A program made the position numbers and the translations under genes. Of a DNA stretch of 64,000 bases, positions 60,967 to 64,000 are shown piece by piece (the stretch's first letter is position 1; every line of letters begins with the position of its first letter). The notes under the pieces are model-generated. The model worked only from the letters and a program-made list of their open reading frames with translations. It was not told the DNA's origin and ran no database searches. This DNA comes from Kingella negevensis (lineage in GTDB: Bacteria > Pseudomonadota > Gammaproteobacteria > Burkholderiales > Neisseriaceae), in NCBI RefSeq assembly GCF_030177895.1, contig NZ_CP123448.1:434001-498000 (forward strand), in the 5' to 3' direction.

Positions 60967-63900
60967 ATGAGCCACTTCTTAGATAGATTAACTTTCTTCA
61001 AGCAAAAGCGCGAAGAATTCTCTAACGGACACGGCGTTTTGACCACCGAAGACCGCGCCTGGGAACAAGCCTACCGCAGCCGTTGGCAACACGACAAAAT
61101 CGTCCGCTCTACTCACGGCGTGAACTGTACAGGTTCTTGCAGCTGGAAAGTGTATGTGAAAAACGGTTTGATTACTTGGGAAACCCAACAAACCGACTAC
61201 CCACGCACTCGCCCAGATTTGCCAAACCACGAACCACGCGGTTGCCCACGCGGTGCATCTTATAGCTGGTACGTTTACTCTGCTCAACGCGTGAAATACC
61301 CAATGATGCGCGGTGTTTTGGCAGAAATGTGGCGCGAAGCTCGCAAAACAAAATCTGCCATTGAAGCATGGGAATACATCACAACCGACCCAGAACGCGC
61401 TAAATCTTACAAATCTCAACGTGGTTTGGGTGGTTTCGTGCGTTCAACTTGGGACGAAGCGTATGAAATGATTGCTGCGGCAAACGCGTATACAATCAAA
61501 AACTACGGCCCTGACCGCGTGGTAGGCTTCTCCCCTATTCCTGCGATGTCTATGATTAGTTACGCGGCTGGTGCGCGTTACTTAGGCTTGATTGGTGGCG
61601 TGCCATTGTCATTCTACGACTGGTATTGCGATTTGCCGCCTGCAAGTCCACAAATTTGGGGCGAACAAACTGACGTTGCTGAATCTGCCGACTGGTACAA
61701 CGCCAACTATTTAATGGTTTGGGGTTCAAACGTGCCAATGACGCGCACACCTGACGCGCACTTCTACACCGAAGTTCGCTACAAAGGTACGAAAACTGTA
61801 GCTGTATCGTCTGACTTCGGCGAAATGGCGAAATTTGGCGACATCTGGTTAGCACCGAAACAAGGTACTGACGCAGCGTTGGCTATGGCAATGGGTCATG
61901 TGATTCTGAAAGAATTCCACATTGAAAAACCGTCTGCGTATTTCACGGATTATGTGCGCCGTTTAACCGATATGCCAGTATTGGTACGCTTGCAAGAAAA
62001 AGACGGTAAATACATTCCTGAATACTTCTTGCGCGCATCGCAATTAGACAATAACTTCGGGGAAGACAAAAATCCTGATTGGAAAGTCTTGGCGGTTGAT
62101 GAAAACACAGGCAATTTGATTGTGCCTAATGGTTCGGTTGGTTTCCGTTGGGACGGCAGCCAAAAATGGAACTTGGAAAGCAAAGCACAAGGCGCAGATG
62201 TTCAGGCTGCCTTAACTTTGAAAGACAAATCTGACGATGTGGTACAAGTTGGTTTTGCTTACTTCGGTGGCGAACACGACGAACTGATTTACCGTAAAGT
62301 GCCAGTGAAAAAAGTGAAATTGGCTGACGGCGAAACCGTTTTGGTGGCAACTGTATTCGATTTGATGATTGCAAACTACGGCGTAGAACGTGGTTTGAAC
62401 GATGAAAATTGCGCGAAAGATTACAGCGAAGACAAACCTTACACCCCAGCTTGGCAAGAAAAACACACTGGCGTGAATCCTGAAATGGTTGTCCGTGTGG
62501 CGCGTGAATTTGCTGAAAATGCTGACCAAACGCAAGGTCGCAGCATGGTGATTGTGGGTGCGGGTTTGAACCACTGGTATCACATGGACATGGCTTATCG
62601 CGGCATTATCAATATGTTGATGATGTGTGGCACGATTGGTAAATCAGGCGGCGGCTGGTGCCATTATGTGGGTCAAGAAAAATTGCGCCCACAAAGCGGT
62701 TGGACACCTTTGACATTCGCGCTTGACTGGCATCGCCCTGTTCGTCAAATGAACGGCACTTCATTCTTCTACGCGCACACAAGCCAATGGCGACATGAAA
62801 AATTGGGCGCGGACGAAATTTTAGCCCCAACTGCTGATGGCGAAATGGCGAAAATGTCGATGATTGACTACAACGCCAAAGCAGAACGCATGGGCTGGCT
62901 GCCATCTGCACCTCAATTAAGCACCAACCCATTGGATTTAGTTGCACAAGCGGAAGCGGCTGGTAAAGACCCCGTAGAATTTACGGTAAGCAGCCTGAAA
63001 AACGGTAGCTTGGATATGGCGTGTAACGACCCAGATAATCCACAAAACTTCCCACGCAATATGTTCGTGTGGCGTTCAAACATCTTGGGTTCGTCTGGTA
63101 AAGGTCACGAATACTTCTTGAAATACTTGCTTGGCACACAAAACGCGGTGATGAGCGATGAAGAAGATTGCATTACGCCAACTGAAATCAAAGTACGCCC
63201 TGCTGTTGAAGGCAAATTGGATTTGATGACGGTGTTAGATTTCCGTATGTCCACAACTTGCTTGTACGGCGACATCGTATTGCCGACTGCAACTTGGTAC
63301 GAAAAAGACGACTTGAACACGTCTGACATGCACCCATTCATTCACCCATTGTCTGAAGCTGTAAACCCATTGTGGCAAAGCAAAACAGACTGGGAAATCT
63401 ATAAAGGTTTGGCGAAAAAATTCAGCGAAACCGCAAAAGATTACTTGGGTGTACAAAAAGACATCGTATTGACCCCCTTGATGCACGATAGCCCACAAGA
63501 AATGGGTCAAGCATTCGACCCGAAAGACTGGAAACACGGCGAATGTGAACCAATCCCAGGTAAAACGATGCCCGCGATGACGGTTGTGGAACGCGACTAC
63601 GGTGCGATTTACGAAAAATTCACGTCTATCGGTCCATTGTTGGAAAAAATCAACAACAACGGTAAAGGTATGACGTGGGATACGAAACACGAAGTTGAGT
63701 TCTTGCGTAAATTGAACGGCGTACAAACCGAAGGCGTGGGTAAAGGTCAGCCAAAAATTGAAACAGCGATTGACGCTGCGGAAATGATTCTGACGCTTGC
63801 ACCTGAAACCAACGGACACGTTGCCAAAAAGGCATGGGAATCTTTGGGCAAAGCCACAGGTCGCGACCATACGCATTTGATTAACGCGGCAGAACACACG

Positions 63901-64000
63901 CAAATCCGTTTCCGCGATATTCAAGCGCAACCACGCAAAATCGTTACTTCGCCCATTTGGTCTGGTATCGAAAGCGAAGAAGTTTGCTACAACGCTGGCT
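60967..64000 (+). CDS. narG: Respiratory nitrate reductase alpha subunit, partial
   Basis: The first 1011 codons of a molybdopterin enzyme of about 1250 residues that reduces nitrate to nitrite on the cytoplasmic face of the inner membrane with NarH and NarI. The FS0 cluster ligands are His50, Cys54 and Cys58 in HGVNCTGSC, and Cys93 in RGCPRGAS. The molybdenum ligand is Asp222 in FYDWYCDLPPASP. The numbers coincide with E. coli NarG. The ATG at 60967 opens MSHFLDRLTFFKQ; the ribosome site is weak (AAGAAAAA). It reads on past the window end. Three uptake-sequence-like cores show it is native. The rest of narGHJI should follow. Confidence 0.95.
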   Translation, partial: MSHFLDRLTFFKQKREEFSNGHGVLTTEDRAWEQAYRSRWQHDKIVRSTHGVNCTGSCSWKVYVKNGLITWETQQTDYPRTRPDLPNHEPRGCPRGASYSWYVYSAQRVKYPMMRGVLAEMWREARKTKSAIEAWEYITTDPERAKSYKSQRGLGGFVRSTWDEAYEMIAAANAYTIKNYGPDRVVGFSPIPAMSMISYAAGARYLGLIGGVPLSFYDWYCDLPPASPQIWGEQTDVAESADWYNANYLMVWGSNVPMTRTPDAHFYTEVRYKGTKTVAVSSDFGEMAKFGDIWLAPKQGTDAALAMAMGHVILKEFHIEKPSAYFTDYVRRLTDMPVLVRLQEKDGKYIPEYFLRASQLDNNFGEDKNPDWKVLAVDENTGNLIVPNGSVGFRWDGSQKWNLESKAQGADVQAALTLKDKSDDVVQVGFAYFGGEHDELIYRKVPVKKVKLADGETVLVATVFDLMIANYGVERGLNDENCAKDYSEDKPYTPAWQEKHTGVNPEMVVRVAREFAENADQTQGRSMVIVGAGLNHWYHMDMAYRGIINMLMMCGTIGKSGGGWCHYVGQEKLRPQSGWTPLTFALDWHRPVRQMNGTSFFYAHTSQWRHEKLGADEILAPTADGEMAKMSMIDYNAKAERMGWLPSAPQLSTNPLDLVAQAEAAGKDPVEFTVSSLKNGSLDMACNDPDNPQNFPRNMFVWRSNILGSSGKGHEYFLKYLLGTQNAVMSDEEDCITPTEIKVRPAVEGKLDLMTVLDFRMSTTCLYGDIVLPTATWYEKDDLNTSDMHPFIHPLSEAVNPLWQSKTDWEIYKGLAKKFSETAKDYLGVQKDIVLTPLMHDSPQEMGQAFDPKDWKHGECEPIPGKTMPAMTVVERDYGAIYEKFTSIGPLLEKINNNGKGMTWDTKHEVEFLRKLNGVQTEGVGKGQPKIETAIDAAEMILTLAPETNGHVAKKAWESLGKATGRDHTHLINAAEHTQIRFRDIQAQPRKIVTSPIWSGIESEEVCYNAG

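Noticed and set aside
63235..63930. Long minus-strand open frame opposite narG.
   Set aside because: Shadow of the strongly biased narG codon use; its protein has no recognisable features.

Overview
The window looks like a chromosomal segment of a Neisseriaceae bacterium of the Kingella/Simonsiella/Alysiella kind. The reasons are the very dense DNA-uptake-sequence core GCAGCCTGAA (often in the 12-mer forms AGGCAGCCTGAA or AGGCTGCCTGAA), a fetA-fetE iron-uptake locus, a Correia-like element and strongly neisserial housekeeping proteins. The genus call is inference; no rRNA or tRNA gene was seen.

Layout. Bases 1-30192 are core chromosome: the end of fadD, a small membrane protein, trpS, grxD, nrdB, pepD, an ETF-ubiquinone oxidoreductase, rsmJ, an asparaginase with a membrane protein, upp, a DUF2322 gene, gshB, thyA, a DUF2147 gene, and two near-identical amino-acid-binding lipoproteins flanking a ferredoxin gene. 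Then comes the fet locus (fetE-fetD // fetC-fetB-fetA, minus strand), whose permease genes are separated by a small membrane protein gene and a single-chain C5-methyltransferase/HpaII-like endonuclease. After a pepA remnant and a Correia-like element come lepA, a lipoprotein, a His-rich protein, lepB, a glycosyltransferase and a DUF2726 gene.

Bases 30193-60766 are five complete head-to-tail filamentous-phage (inovirus) prophages of 6106, 6133, 6116, 6116 and 6103 bp. Each encodes an HTH regulator and a second small regulator (minus strand), an HUH replication protein, a probable ssDNA-binding protein, a major coat protein, minor coat proteins, a TspB-like adsorption protein and a Zot-type assembly ATPase, followed by a 201-bp near-palindrome. 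The array sits in a dif-like site: the left edge keeps a near-canonical XerD arm and the right edge a near-canonical XerC arm, as expected for XerC-mediated integration. No integrase or transposase is present. Copies 1-2 and copies 3-5 carry two unrelated versions of the small-regulator/operator cassette between the regulator gene and rep, swapped precisely between a shared stop codon and a shared palindrome. This points to heteroimmune phages stacked in one dif site and partly homogenised by recombination.

Right of the array (60767-64000) is the leader and first 1011 codons of narG, the nitrate reductase alpha subunit, cut by the window end.

Uptake sequences are absent from the phage array and from the methyltransferase/endonuclease gene, marking both as acquired DNA.
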